A DNA stretch of 64,000 nucleotides, from positions 80,662,422 through 80,726,421 of the forward strand of contig CM061140.1 of assembly GCA_030789695.1 (NCBI GenBank), given 5' to 3'. A program made the translations under genes and the position numbers. The stretch comes from Scilla litardierei (lineage: Eukaryota; Streptophyta; Magnoliopsida; Asparagales; Asparagaceae). Below, in pieces: positions 1 through 11,351 of the stretch. The stretch's first letter is position 1. The number at the start of each line of letters is the position of its first letter. The notes under the pieces are model-generated. The model was not told where the DNA came from. It did no database searches and saw nothing but the letters and a program-made list of their open reading frames with translations.

Positions 1-2398
1 ATTTTCCCGGAAAGAGATGAAGCCGGGAGTTGTATAATAGCACGCTTTGGCCCGGAAAAAATTCCCTCCTCAAAATCATTTTGTCATGCTCAAATTTCAT
101 GCGCTCCTTGGCTATTTTGGCATTGTCATATGCATCCCGCCGTAACTCCTCCAATTCAAAAATCTGCAATTTACGAAAATTATTGGATGAGTCACAAATG
201 GAATTAAATTGTTTAATTGCCCAAAATGATTTGTGCTCTAACTCCACGGGCAAATGGCAATGTTTTCCATAAACAATCCTATATGGCGACATTCCTAAAA
301 TTTTTTTGTAAGCGGTCCGATATGCCCAAAGTGTTTACGACAATCGGACACTCCAATCCTTGCGTGTAGGATTCACCGTTTTTTGTAGGATGTTTTTGAT
401 CTCTTTATTAGCCAATTCCGCTTGGCCATTGGTTTGGGGGTGGTAAGGTGTGGAAATTTTGTGTGTGACCCCAAACCTCTTCATCAAGTTAGAGAATGGT
501 TTATTGCAAAAATGAGAGCCACCATCGCTAATAATAGCTTTGGGAACTCCAAAACGTGCAAAAATATTTTCTTTGAGAAATTTTAGCACGGTAGCACCCT
601 CATTGTTCCTACATGCAATGGCCTCCACCCATTTGGATACGTAATCAACGGCCACCAATATATATGTGTACCCAAATGAAATGGGGAATGGCCCCATAAA
701 ATCTATGCCCCAACAATCAAAAATTTCAATTTCTAAGATCGGGTTCAAGGGCATCATGTTTCTTTTTGTTATTCCCCCTAACTTTTGACATGGCACACAA
801 GATTTACAATATGTGTATGTGTCCTTAAACATGGTGGGCCAATAAAATCCACATTGTAAAATTTTGGCCACCGTTTTATGGGCGGAAAAGTGTCCCCCAC
901 AGGCACCACAATGACAAAAATGTAATACACTAGCAAACTCGTCATTTGGCACACACTTCCTAACAATTTGGTCGGAACAATATTTGTACAAGTATGGATC
1001 ATCGAAAAAGAATGATTTTAACTCATGTTTAAATCTCCTTATGTCCCGAATCGACCAAAAGTGAGGAAACTTACCGGAAACCAAGTAGTTTGCAATATCG
1101 GCATACCACGGCAAGGAAGACACGGCAAAAAGTTGCTCATCCGGAAATGCATCATGAATTGGTGTGGTGGTGGGCTCGTTCCCAAAAGTAAGCCGTGACA
1201 AATGATCCGCCACCAAGTTTTCCACGCCCTTCTTATCCTTGATCACGACGTGGAATTCCTGCAAAAGAAAAATCCATCTAATAAGCCTTGGTTTAGCGTC
1301 TTTCTTTGAAAGCAAATACTTTAGGGCCGCATGATCTGTAAAAATGAGAATGGGTGACCCTAAGATGTAACTCCTAAACTTCTCCAAGGCAAACACTACG
1401 GCGAGCAATTCTTTCTCCGTTGTTGTGTAGTTCTTTTGGGCTTCATTGAGGGTTTTGCTCGCGTAGTAGATTACACATGGTACTTTCTCCCTCTTTTGAC
1501 CAAGCACCGCTCCCACGGTGAAATCACTTGCATCACACATGATCTCGAATGGGAGGCTCCAATCCGGCACCTGCAAAATGGGAGAAGTAGTCAATGAGCA
1601 CTTTAATAATTCAAATGAAGATTGACACTCACGTGTCCAAATAAATTCGGCATCAAGAGTTAGCAAATGGCAAAGAGGTCGGGAGATGGCACTAAAGTCC
1701 TTGATGAAACGACGATAGAATCCCGCATGCCCAAGAAATGACCGCACATCCCTCACGGTTTTTGGAGCCGGTAACTTTTCAATTATCTCAACTTTGGCTC
1801 GGTCTACCTCCATTCCTTGCTTTGAGACTTTATGTCCAAGAACCATCCCCTCCGTAGCCATGAAGTGGCATTTCTCCCAATTTAGGAGGAGGTTCTTCTC
1901 AATGCATCTACTCAAAACCAAAGAAAGGTTAGATAAACAACTTTCAAATGAGACTCCAAAAACCGAAAAGTCATCCATAAAAATCTCCACAATTTCAACC
2001 ATATCACTAAAAATACTTAGAACGCATCGTTGAAATGTGGCGGGTGCATTGCACAACCCGAAGGGCATCCTACGAAAGGCAAATGTGCCGAAGGGACAAG
2101 TGAAAGTGGTTTTCTCTTGGTCATCCGGGGCAATTACTATTTGATAATAGCCCGAATACCCATCCAAAAAGCAATAAAATTCATGGCCCGCAACCCTTTC
2201 TACAATTTGGTCAAGAAATGGCAAAGGAAAATGGTCCTTGCGGGTCATGGCATTAAGTTTCAGGTAATCTACACACATACGCCAACCGGTGGTGGTTCGC
2301 GTAGGAATCAATTCATCATTCTTGTCCCTAATGACGGTGATTCCGGACTTTTTGGGCACGATTTGGATGGGACTCACCCACCTACTATCCGAAATCGG
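1..2398 (-). pseudogene. Athila pol: RT, RNase H, integrase (broken)
   Basis: This is the second half of the Athila polyprotein, which copies the element's RNA and inserts the cDNA. The RT active site FMDD is at 1982-1971. The RNase H motif CDAS is near 1538-1526. The integrase has an HHCC zinc finger (about 930-780), the first Asp in GIDFMGP (near 700), the second in ISDGG (near 525) and the Glu in GQAEL (near 420). Two TAA codons interrupt one continuous frame. One at 2401-2399 replaces an aromatic residue just before the RT motif SDSRWVSP. The other at 337-335 is inside integrase, directly before LWAYRTAY. Reading continues past it to base 1. The N-terminal residues of RT lie upstream of the first stop. 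Confidence 0.93.
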
Positions 2399-5190
2399 TT
2401 AAATGATACCTGCATCCAACAATTTTAAAAGTTCATTTTTTACAACCTCTTTCAACGTCGGGTTAAGCCGACGTTGTGACTCTCTCGATGGTTTTGAATC
2501 CTCTTCCAAATAAATGTGATGTGAGCACACTAAAGGGCTAATTCCCGTGATATCCGCTAGTGTCCAACCTATAGCCTTTTTGTGTGTTCTCAACACATCC
2601 AACAAATCGTGTTCTTGCTTAGGTGTGAGGTTAGAATTTATTACCACCGGGAATGTCTCGCCCTCTTCAAGGTATGCATACTTCAAATATTCCGGAAGTG
2701 GCTTTAGATCCAATTTGGGGTGCTCCGAAGATGATGGCATTTGAGGCGGGGAGTCCGTAGGCAATGTCTCGAACCTCGGAACCCATTTGGTGCTTGGTCC
2801 CGCATGTGTCTCCTGCACAAGAAAAGATTCATCAATATGCTCACAAAAAGAGTCAAGAAAATCTAACGCATTATCAAATTCGGAACCGAAATGATCTTCA
2901 ACACATGAGTCTATAGGTTCCGAAGCCAAAAAGTCAACCATGTTAACTTCATCGTATTCCCCTTCTCGGGGTGGCAATTTGCATGCATTGAATATATTGT
3001 GTTCAAGAGTCATGTTGCCAAAAGAAATTTTTAATTGGCCACTCCTACAATTTATCAAGGCGTTGCAAGTGGCCAAAAATGGTCTTCCTAGGATTATCGG
3101 GGTGGGATTCCCCGATGTGGGTCCTTGAATGTCAAGGACAATGAAGTCAACGGGGTAATAAAATTTGTCCACTTGGACAAGCACATCTTCCACACAACCC
3201 TGTTGAATCTTCACACTCCTATCCGCTAGTTGTAAAACAACCGGCGTACTTTTTAATTCACCCAATCCTAGTTGAAGAAAGACCGGGTAAGGCAATATGT
3301 TAACACTCGACCCCAAATCCAAAAGTGCTTGACCTATCCTCTTTGTGCCTATGGTGCATTCAATTGTAGGGGATCCCGGGTCTCTACATTTTTGGGGAGT
3401 GTTGTGTTGCACAATGGAGCTCACTTGCTCCGTTAAGAAAGCCTTTTTCTTCACATTCAAATTCCTCTTTACCATGCACAAATCTTTAAGAAACTTAGCA
3501 TACGTTGGAATTTGATTAATAGCATCAAGTAAAGGGATATTAATTTGACATCGTTGAAAAATCTCCCTGATTTCCGCTTGATACTTGTCCTTGGATGGCG
3601 GGGCGAGCCTTTGAGGAAAAGGTACCGGAGTGGAATAAGGTTCGGGCTCCTTGGATGGATTCTTCATTGTTGTGCCTTCACCTTGCTCCTCCTCTAGCAC
3701 CAAATCCGGTATTTGTTCCTTCTCTCCCACTTCCTCCACTTGTGGATCTTTAGGTGGTTCCACATTTTCAAAAATTTTCCCACTTCTCAATGTCGTCACC
3801 GCTTGGCATTGCTTCATTGAACCCCCCGATGATGAAGAAGAGTTCATATTGGGGTTGGGCAATGGTTGGGATGGAAGCTTCCCCTTCTCTAGACTTGCGG
3901 TCAACTTCGCCAAGTGCTCCGCCATTTGTTGATTTTGAGTTTGTTGGAGTTGTTGGAGTTGTTGGAATTGTTGGCTTTGAGCTTTTTGCACTTGGATGAG
4001 TTGTTGCAAAGTCTCATTCATGGAGTTCATTTGGGTCTCACTCCCTTCCTCTCTCTTTCTTTGGAAACCGCCTCCTTGGTAATTGTTGTTGAAAGGAGGA
4101 GCCTTGTACGGTTGATGAATTTGTTGTGGTGGCCCTTGATGTTGCGGTTGTTGAGGCCTCCAACTCAAGTTGGGATGATTCTTCCAACTTTGGTTATATG
4201 TGTTGGAGTTGAAGTTTTGTCCAAACACTTGATTTGCCTCCGCATTAGGCTCTCTCAAAACCTCCTTCAATGTGGGAATGGTGGGGTAATTTGATGTATC
4301 GTGCCCCGTAGTCTCGCAAATAGCACAACTCTTCTCCATGGCTACACTCTTCACCGCTCTCAACTCCATGGCTTGAATCTTCTTTTGCATAGCTTCTAAC
4401 CAGGCTTCCATAGCATCATCGGTCTTCAAAGTGTGCAAGCCACCACGAGTCGGTTGTGATGAAGAGGAGTCGCCTCTATCAAAATCCGAAGTTGTGTCCC
4501 ATGTTTGTGCATTTTCCGCTACCATCTCCAAATACTCCCACGCCTCATCCGGCTCCTTATCAAAAAATTCACCATTGCACATTGTTTCCAAAAATTGCTT
4601 TGATGTCTGTAGGAGTCCTTCGTAGAAAAACCCAATGACTCGGCATTTCTCGAATCCGTGGTGTGGACATGAAAGTAGAAGTTCCTTTAGCCTCTCCCAA
4701 GTTTGGTAGAATGTCTCATTGTTGCGTTGGGCAAAACTCATGATTTGCTTCTTCAATCCTTGCGTCCTGTGCAAAGGAAAAAATTTCTTTAGAAACTCGG
4801 CTTGAAATTGCAACCATGAAGAAATTGAGCATGGTGGTAAAGCATTAAGCCAATAAGCCAATTCTTGGCTTTATCTTTGAGAGAAAACGGAAATAATTTC
4901 AAATATATCGTGTCGGCACTTGTTTTCCCATCAAAACATGTGGAACATACGTCTTCAAACTCCTTTATGTGAAGATATGGGTTTTCCCTCTCCAACCCAT
5001 GGAAAGTGGGTAGGAGTTGAATTACCCCGGGTTTAAAATTAAAGGAGTTCGCATCCGTAGGTAACACAAAGCATGAAGCCGAGCTAGACCTCGTGGGTCT
5101 CAAAAGATCCCTCAAAGACCTAGGGATGTCGGCTTGAGAATTAGTGTCATGGTTACTAATATTATCATTGTTCATGTTGTCTTCCGCCAT
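2399..5190 (-). pseudogene. Athila gag and protease (frameshifted)
   Basis: This is the gag capsid/nucleocapsid protein followed by a retroviral-type aspartic protease. The ATG at 5190 (MAEDNMNND) is the likely start. The retrotransposon gag domain spans about 5060-4550. A Gln-rich linker follows, then the protease with ALLDLGSSVN (Asp near 3318) and ILGRPFLAT near 3090. An 8-bp tandem duplication at 4846-4861 shifts the frame in the middle of the gag domain, so the protein splits into residues 1-110 and an 820-residue continuation. The zinc knuckle at 4327-4283 has lost its last ligand: C-x2-C-x4-H-x4 is followed by Tyr (TAC) where Cys is expected. The 820-residue frame runs into the start of RT and ends at the TAA at 2401-2399. 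Confidence 0.92.
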
Positions 5191-5376
5191 GACGTGTGTG
5201 CGTGTTAATCTATGTGTTCGAGGTGTTCGAAGCCACATAAACTAACCAAGCAATCGATGGTATGTAAAGAAAACGAAAACAAACAAAGTGAAATTTATAT
5301 ACGATTATGTACGAAAAGATGATATAATCACAAAGTAAAGCTAAAAGTAGCGTAATTGTCGATGGTAAAACCGTTG

Positions 5377-5394
5377 TCCCCGGCAACGGCACCA
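5377..5394 (-). other. Primer binding site (tRNA-Asp type)
   Basis: On the minus strand the sequence is TGGTGCCGTTGCCGGGGA. It matches the complement of the plant tRNA-Asp 3' end at all but one base (T for C at position 4). It lies 6 nt inside the LTR end, the same spacing as in element A at 60535. The 180 bases between it and the gag ATG are non-coding leader. Confidence 0.9.
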
Positions 5395-5400
5395 AAAACT

Positions 5401-6885
5401 TGGCGTGAACAAAAGATTGCACGCTAACTCCCAAGTGTAGGAGGTCACCAAGTAGTAAAAATCCTAGTGAGCCTAGGGTCGAACATGGTGACAACTTGCT
5501 TACAATCAACAACGGACACAATTAGCTTAAGCGGTGTGAGAAATACCACCCTTTGTGGGTGAGGATTGGTTGAGGAAATTTTTAGAACACCCTACCGTTA
5601 AGCATGTAAACAACGAAATATGTAGGATAGCAAACAAAGATGAGAAATGTGAGTGTTCATGGTTGCATGGTGTAGTCGGGCTTCAAACTCCATTTCGAAT
5701 CACTACGATCCCTCATCCGGCTAAGGAGAGAGTGATCGGATAGTTTGGCATTTCATCGAACACGTTGAGTGCGAAAAGATAGTGAATGAAACATTGAGAA
5801 AATTTTACAATAAACACAATAGAGAGGATCCACTAGGATGAGCCTCTCTTTGGATTTCCCACTAGGGTTCCAATAGACAACCCTAACTCAATGTTTCATC
5901 CACGTACAAGAGGTTAAAATCAAGTTGGAAATGAAATCTACAAGCCCAACATACAACCATCCACCATAAACACACACAATAAGACTAGCCACTCATTATA
6001 CACAAGAACACTATATTTGATATCAAAATCAACATCCAAATGTTTTTACAAGCAACAAAGTTCAACAAGAGAAATGAAGAAAATACAAGCTTAAGGCAAA
6101 GACACCCCCTTTTGAGAAGATAGCTTCCCCCTTTGTCTTCTCCCTTGAGCTCTTCTCCTTCTCCAAGCTTTCCCAAGCCCTAGATTTCTTTTAGAGGAGA
6201 ACACCCAAGAGAAAACCCAAAAAAACTGCTAAAAAAACTAACTCTCCCACAAAACACTTCAGCCCAAGAAATAAAACAGAACACAATTTTCGTGCAGGCC
6301 CAGCTCATTTTCCTTTTTTTTCATCTGCCCAAGAAAAATCGGGCCTCAGAACAAAATCGCAACCCGGGGGGGGTTTAATTATCCAGGGGGGCCCGCCCCC
6401 CCTTCAGCGCAGCGTCTGCGCTTGAAACAAAAAGGGGGGGGGGCACGTGGCCCCCCCCCGCGTTCGCGTCCCCCGCTCCTTGAGCGGGGGCTTTCGCCCG
6501 CTGGGCGCCTGGCGGGCCGGCTAGGCGGGTCGGCCCGCTGGGCGTAAAACATTTTTAATTTTAATTTTTTTTATTTATTATTGAATAGAACAGCAGCTGC
6601 AGCGGCCCGCTCAGAAGCGGGCCGCGGGCCTCAAGGCCCAGTAAGGTTTTTTTTGTTTTCCCCTTTAATAATTCCCAGAAATTCCCAGGTTGTTCCAATA
6701 ATTCACCAAAATTAGCTCCAACCTTAGAAAAATCCTGGAAAAATTCCAGAAAATCTGGAAAATTCCCAGGAGTACCTGAAAAATAAGGGGAGCCAAAATT
6801 AGTCACTAGAAATTGTATTTTATGTATAAAATGAGTTTAGGCGTTAATAAACCATGATATTACGAAAATGCAAGTAACAACGCCA
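5401..6885 (-). repeat. 5' LTR of Athila element 1
   Basis: The LTR is 1,485 bp and bounded by the 6-bp inverted repeat TGGCGT...ACGCCA. The left end is fixed by the adjacent PBS. The right end was chosen because it is the matching inverted repeat ending in CA. An extreme G/C block at 6363-6545 has several homopolymer runs of seven or more G or C and short GC hairpins. No palindrome array like those of elements A and B is visible. Confidence 0.8.
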
Positions 6886-7521
6886 AAATTGATATGATAT
6901 ACACATAACATACCCAGAAATGGGGGGGGGGGAAATAAGCAATTTATACCCCGAATCACTCTCCTTGAAATCCAGAAAGAGTAAAGACAATATCCGCTGC
7001 TCATGTTTGCAAATCCTCTACATTAATATGCCTGCTGTTAATGCATATCTTGGTCTGGCATTAGATATAAGAATAGTTCATATGTTAATCCAGAAAGTGC
7101 TGATATTGTTCAAATAGTTCATATGTTGGGGTTTTAGATATAAGAATATCTTGGTCTGGCATCAAGCCGTATCTTCTGTGCGATTCTATGCTTTATTTAA
7201 AGAGTATAAAATATGAAAACCCATAGAGAATCACCCGTGATTTGGAAGTGAGTAAGATTTTGATGCAGCATATTTTAGTTTCTTAGCATCTCATGTGAAG
7301 TCTGCTATTTGTGGTATCGGATCACATTGTGGTCTTATGGATGTAGATGGTGGTGGCAATAACCTTCTTGCATTCACTATATTCATGCACTCTCTCTACA
7401 CATTAAATGTCCTCGGGTTTGCTGAGTTTTTTGTTGAGTTTCCAGTTTCTTGATGATTGAAGCTTACCTGTCTATAAATATTTTCTGTTGAGATTCCAGT
7501 GTAATGTAGACCATTGTTGTT
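6886..7521. other. AT-rich intergenic stretch, no gene seen
   Basis: No convincing coding sequence. A short duplication is visible: the words TTAGATATAAGAATA and CTTGGTCTGGCAT each occur twice (about 7045-7080 and 7130-7165). Confidence 0.5.
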
Positions 7522-7863
7522 GTGAGACCCGGTTGCCCCAGAAAATCCCAAGAGGAACCTAACGAGAAGCTCTCGAAGGCTGATAAGGCTCCTGACGGCA
7601 AGAAGCCAAAGGCTAAGAAGCGACGGCTTTCAAATGACGTAGTGGTGGTGACCGACAAGAAGAAAATGAAGAAGGTGAAGAATGTAGATACCAACAAGAT
7701 CTACCTCCTTAAGGTTCTCAAGCAGGTCCATCATGATATTAGGTTCTGAAGTAAGGCAATAGGGATCATGAACTATTTCGTCAACGACATCTTTGTGAAG
7801 CTCGCTCAATATGCATCTCGATTCCCTTACTATAACAAGAAGCCCACTATATTTTCTTTTTAG
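7522..7863 (+). pseudogene. Histone H2B pseudogene, C-terminally truncated
   Basis: The translation matches plant histone H2B, a core nucleosome protein. A Lys-rich tail (KKPKAKKRR, DKKKMKKVKN) is followed by the start of the histone fold: NKIYLLKVLKQVHHDI, then [24 protein letters not shown] and YNKKPTI. A TGA at 7747-7749 interrupts the fold between the first helix and SKAIG. The last recognisable codon is near 7846. The C-terminal third of H2B (the REIQTAV region and the last helix) is absent, replaced by unrelated sequence with a stop. The N-terminus is degraded and no good ATG is present; GTG at 7522 merely opens the frame. Plant H2B genes lack introns, so this could be a gene relic or a fragment captured by the neighbouring Helitron. 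The histone identity is secure; the origin is not. Confidence 0.85.
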
Positions 7864-8722
7864 TTTATTTTGGGTGATTTCTGTATGTGGTGGTTTGTTT
7901 TGAGTCATCTGGATTGTTGTTAGCTTATTTAATTACCTTCTTTTGTCCAGAAAATGAAAACGTTCTTTTTTCTTAAAAATAATTGTTTATGGATTACAAT
8001 GTAAACCTGGGATGTGCTTCTGTGCAATGTCTAATATTTATCAAAGTTGAACAAATACATTATCTTTTGTGAACTTGGATGTTGATTATTGGATTTCAAC
8101 GGATCTTTCCTTCGTCGACTTTTGTAAATGTTTCTATTATAGTATGGGTATGTGGATTCAACCTTGGATATACAATATATATGCAATCCATGGAAATTTA
8201 TTGGTCTGTGGCGGACAAAATTCAGTTAGGTTTGTTGTTTCTCTGTTTAAAGATTTTGAGATTTTGAGATGTTGTGTATTATCAACTGATTTGTGTGTCA
8301 ATGTGCTTATTGTTGTGTATTATTGTATACAAAATCAGGTAATGGCATGTTTTTTGAATAATGCCTTCTTGCATGAACTCCTATGTGTTACAATTGTAGC
8401 AAGGAAATCACAAAAAAGCTTTTGGAAATTCTTGGTAGCATGCCTTTTTTTGAACTTCTCAGAATTCCAATAAACTTCACATATCTTGCGTTGCCTCTTG
8501 GAAATTTCATGAAAGCAAATTAGAAAAAAGCCAACCTATTACAATTGTGTGAAGTAAATGTTATCCAGCAATAATGCATGAGGCATCAATACATAACATC
8601 ACTGATATAGAATTGGTTAATATGAAGGATCGGATAAATAATAATACTAATGCATCATCGAAGACATCATCTAACCATCCATCATTCATGCATCCCCAAA
8701 TAATTTAGCTCCAATTAGGAGT
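7864..8722. other. AT-rich stretch, no gene supported
   Basis: A 134-codon open frame at 8069-8473 shows no recognisable domain and sits in AT-rich DNA. I see no RNA gene or element end here. Confidence 0.45.
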
Positions 8723-8956
8723 CTCAGATACCAACCATGCAAGAAGCTCAATCTCTTACGATTTTGCTATAGATAAAAAGAATTGATAACCAGAAGGTGA
8801 TTTTGCTATAGATAAAAAGAATTGATAACCAGAAGGCGCCAGCGCGATTTTACTACAGCAAAAAAGAATTGATAACCCAAAGGCTCAGATACCAACCACG
8901 CAAGAAGCTCAATCTCTTACGATTTTACTATAGATAAAAAGAATTGATAATCTGAA
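8723..8956 (+). repeat. Direct repeat, about 75 bp, copies 161 bp apart
   Basis: A block beginning CTCAGATACCAACCA and running through AAGAAGCTCAATCTCTTACG to GAATTGATAA occurs at 8723 and again at 8884 with a few changes. Between them its second half (TATAGATAAAAAGAATTGAT) is repeated again in tandem near 8800-8830 and, more diverged, near 8850-8876. Confidence 0.75.
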
Positions 8957-8968
8957 GGCACCCGCGCT

Positions 8969-9298
8969 GAATTTGTTGTTCCGCATCTAAGGCGCCCGCG
9001 CCAATTTGTTGTTCCACGTCGAAGGCACGGGCACCAAATTTGTTGTTCGACGTCGAATTTGTTGTTCCGCGCTGAAGGCACGGGCGCCAAATTTGTTGTT
9101 TCGCGCTGAAGGCGCGGAGGCCAAATTTGTTGTTCCGCGCCGAAGACGCGGGCGCAAATTTGATGTTCCACGCCGAATTTGATGTTCCGTGCCAAAGGCA
9201 CGGGCGCCAAATTAGTTGTTCGACGCTGAATTTGTTGTTTCGCTCCGAAGACGCTTGCGCCGAATTTGTTGTTTCGCGTCGAAGGTGCCCGTGCCGCT
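8969..9298 (+). repeat. Minisatellite of alternating 34-bp and 19-bp units
   Basis: About eleven units begin AATTTGTTGTT (or a one-base variant). Eight are about 34 bp and end in a GC-rich half such as GAAGGCACGGGCGCCA. Three are about 19 bp and lack that half (near 9038, 9160 and 9212). It lies about 100 bp before the Helitron 3' end. Confidence 0.8.
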
Positions 9299-9393
9299 AA
9301 ATATTTTAACGCTATTTTATTGTTCGGTTAAATTTTGGCTGTGGAAATAATTTTTCGGGGAACAAAGATTTCGCGGGGGAAATCTTAAATGAA

Positions 9394-9422
9394 CCGTGCC
9401 CGCGGGCACGGGTTATAACTAG
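9394..9422 (+). mobile_element. Helitron 3' terminus
   Basis: A perfect 18-bp palindrome, CCGTGCCCGCGGGCACGG (9394-9411), is followed after 7 nt by CTAG (9419-9422) and then T. A GC hairpin just before CTRR with a T outside is the known Helitron 3' end. The 5' end (A followed by TC) was not located with confidence; A-TCCTCTACATTAATATG at 7013 is a weak candidate that would give a 2.4-kb non-autonomous element enclosing the H2B fragment. No RepHel coding sequence is present. Confidence 0.75.
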
Positions 9423-9444
9423 TATATATATATATATATATATC
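9423..9444. repeat. TA microsatellite
   Basis: About ten TA repeats lie directly outside the Helitron end and form the left target site of the SINE. Confidence 0.9.
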
Positions 9445-9728
9445 AGCCCACGAGAGGGTGTCCTAGTGGTAAGTCATTCCGCTCCAAAGCCAAGGGGTGC
9501 GGGGTTCGAGGCCTATGGCCGCAGTGACTTGGTAATTATTGTGAAATTTGTTGTGGAATTATTTACCCTGGGGCTACATCTCCCCTCTCGGACTAACCTG
9601 GGGGCCGTTGGGGGCACGGCGGTCACCCCCACTTTGCATAGTCTCGGCCGGGCTCTTGCCTTACCCTCCTAAAAAAAGCCGAAGGCAGGGGGAGGGGGTT
9701 GGGGATTTTTCTGGGTTTTCAAAAAAAA
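9445..9728 (+). mobile_element. tRNA-derived SINE
   Basis: The 5' part has RNA polymerase III promoter boxes. An A-box-like GTGTCCTAGTGG is at 9458-9469. A perfect B box, GGTTCGAGGCC, is at 9503-9513. A tRNA-unrelated body follows and ends in a short A run. The flanks share TATATATATC (ending at 9444 and 9740), consistent with a target duplication, although the TA repeat makes its length ambiguous. It is not a tRNA gene because no acceptor or anticodon stem can be drawn. Confidence 0.7.
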
Positions 9729-9895
9729 TATATATATATCAAAGATGATGTGAATACATAGCATACGAACATCAACATGTCCAACAAAAATACATACATC
9801 ATGATCCCAAAAAAATACATCATGACACCATCGTACATCATCATCAGAAATCCATAACATCAAAATACAACCATCATGCAAGCTCAAACACACAA

Positions 9896-11351
9896 CTAAG
9901 AGTGAGCGTCTCCAGGGGCTGCAGAAGAGGAAGCAGGCTCTGTGACAGCAGGTGTATCCTCTGGAGGAGGGTCAGAAGTAACAACAACATCATTATTATC
10001 AGCATCCTGAGTAGAAGCTACATCAGGATGCACAACGACATCAGTGACGATGGGCTGAGGAGGCACATGAGGCTGGGGAACAAACTGTCTCAGATCCTCA
10101 GGGAAGGGTATTCCTTGATGGAGGAAAGAAAGGGAAAACAACCTGTAAAGTCCAGAGACCATCTCAAAAAGAATATCACGAGATGGTGGAGCTGAGGTGG
10201 AAAGCTGGTCAGTTGGAGGAACAGTGGAGGAGGACGGAGCTGATGTGGATTTCCTCTTCTACGAGGCAGACCGCAGAGCCGAAGAAGACTTCGACTTTGT
10301 AGATGCATCGAGGAGAGGAGCAAAAGGCATGGGCTCGTAGCGAGACAAATCAACACCAAAATGTCAAAAGACAAGAGTCAAAAGACCACCGTATGGAATG
10401 TGAGCAGAGGAAGAAGTAAACTCGACCTTGTCCATCCTGTCAAGGAGGACACCGGCCCAGTTTATGGACATCCCAGAGAAAATCGCATACATACACTTCA
10501 GAATATCCTGGGAAGGCTGGTCAGATGATCCATACCTCGGCAGGATGTTGGACTTCACCACTAGGTGAACTGCCCAACCTCTAGCCGAAAACATAGATGA
10601 CCTGATACCAGAATCCAGGGCTAAAGTTATCTCACGAAACATATCTTGAAGGAAAGACTGATCAAGCTTGTCAATATCTGAGATGTAAATATCTGAAGGA
10701 AGAGAACCGGTAGAGGGAATCTTAAGAATGATCCCTAATAGAGTGGGAGTAATCTGGATGTGGGTTCCCTGAACAACGGTGTCAAGAACTCTGCTGGTAG
10801 AATACTCACCGCACACGCAATTTGCATAGAAGAGCTTCACCAGAAATGGATAGGCTCGAGGGGACTCGCTCTGAGAGAAGCAAAAAAGATCGGCCAAGTG
10901 GGTAGCAGATAGAATGTCTGAAAGTCTCTCAGCAGTAAAGGCAGAAAAAACGATGTACCGCTCCCTAAGAATCATGATCCGTAAGAGAGAGTGGTATTTT
11001 GCCAAGCAAAGATCATCTCGGCAAAGTGGAACAAGGGGATCAGTAGGGGCACTACGGGAGATTCATCTTCAGAGCTCGAATCAGAAGAAGACTGATGGGA
11101 GCGTTAGCAGTAGGCTTATTGATGGTAACACCAATGGGCTTCCACTGACGCTTGATCAGGGGCTGAGCTTCGGAAGAAGATGCTGAAGGAGAATATCCCT
11201 GCGAAATAGAATGCGAGGGATAAACGGCTTGTTTGTTAGGAGCTTTGTAGGGCTTCTTGTTCTTGGCTATAGGTTTCCTAGGAGCCCTAGGATTCTTAGA
11301 ACCCATGATCTTTCCCTTACCCTTGGTCTTGGGTGCCATGGAGTCAGTCAA
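9896..11351 (-). pseudogene. Sirevirus env-like ORF (plant transposon protein domain)
   Basis: This is an extra ORF downstream of pol, in the env-like position of SIRE1-type elements. The likely start is the ATG at 11339 (MAPKTKGKG), followed by a basic, Pro/Lys-rich N-terminus. The middle (11005-10364) resembles the family annotated as putative plant transposon protein: YPFLVKLFYANC, then GTHIQITPTLLGIIL, and HIPYGGLL near its end. The C-terminus (10162-9896) is acidic and Pro/Ser-rich. No signal peptide or clear membrane segment is visible, so true envelope function is not supported. The frame changes at least three times (near 11050, 10370 and 10160) and a stop lies near 10262. Role unknown. 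Confidence 0.75.

Larger units (their letters stand above)
1..6885 (-). mobile_element. Athila-lineage Ty3/Gypsy retrotransposon, right part (element 1)
   Basis: Reading the minus strand, the order is 5' LTR (6885-5401), PBS, gag, aspartic protease, reverse transcriptase, RNase H and integrase, which runs off the left edge of the window. The 3' LTR and any env-like ORF would lie to the left. The Athila lineage is shown by the tRNA-Asp type PBS, the DLGS protease motif, the FMDDFSVFG version of the RT active site and the overall domain order. The copy is dead: two in-frame stops and a frameshift interrupt the polyprotein. The base directly outside the LTR begins aaatt (6886-6890), the expected target duplication, which cannot be checked without the other end. 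Confidence 0.93.

Noticed and set aside
2030..2428. Plus-strand 132-codon frame
   Set aside because: It is a shadow of the reverse transcriptase on the minus strand.
7388..7410. TCTCTACAC as the Helitron 5' end
   Set aside because: It is preceded by C rather than A and lacks the usual follow-on sequence.
8069..8473. 134-codon frame in AT-rich DNA after the H2B pseudogene
   Set aside because: No domain, no start context, Cys/Phe/Ile-rich composition typical of chance frames.
9458..9513. tRNA gene
   Set aside because: A and B boxes are present but no cloverleaf can be drawn. The flanking body and A-rich end fit a SINE.
9896..11351. Env-like ORF as a true viral envelope
   Set aside because: No signal peptide, membrane anchor or cleavage site is visible. 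Position after pol is the only link.
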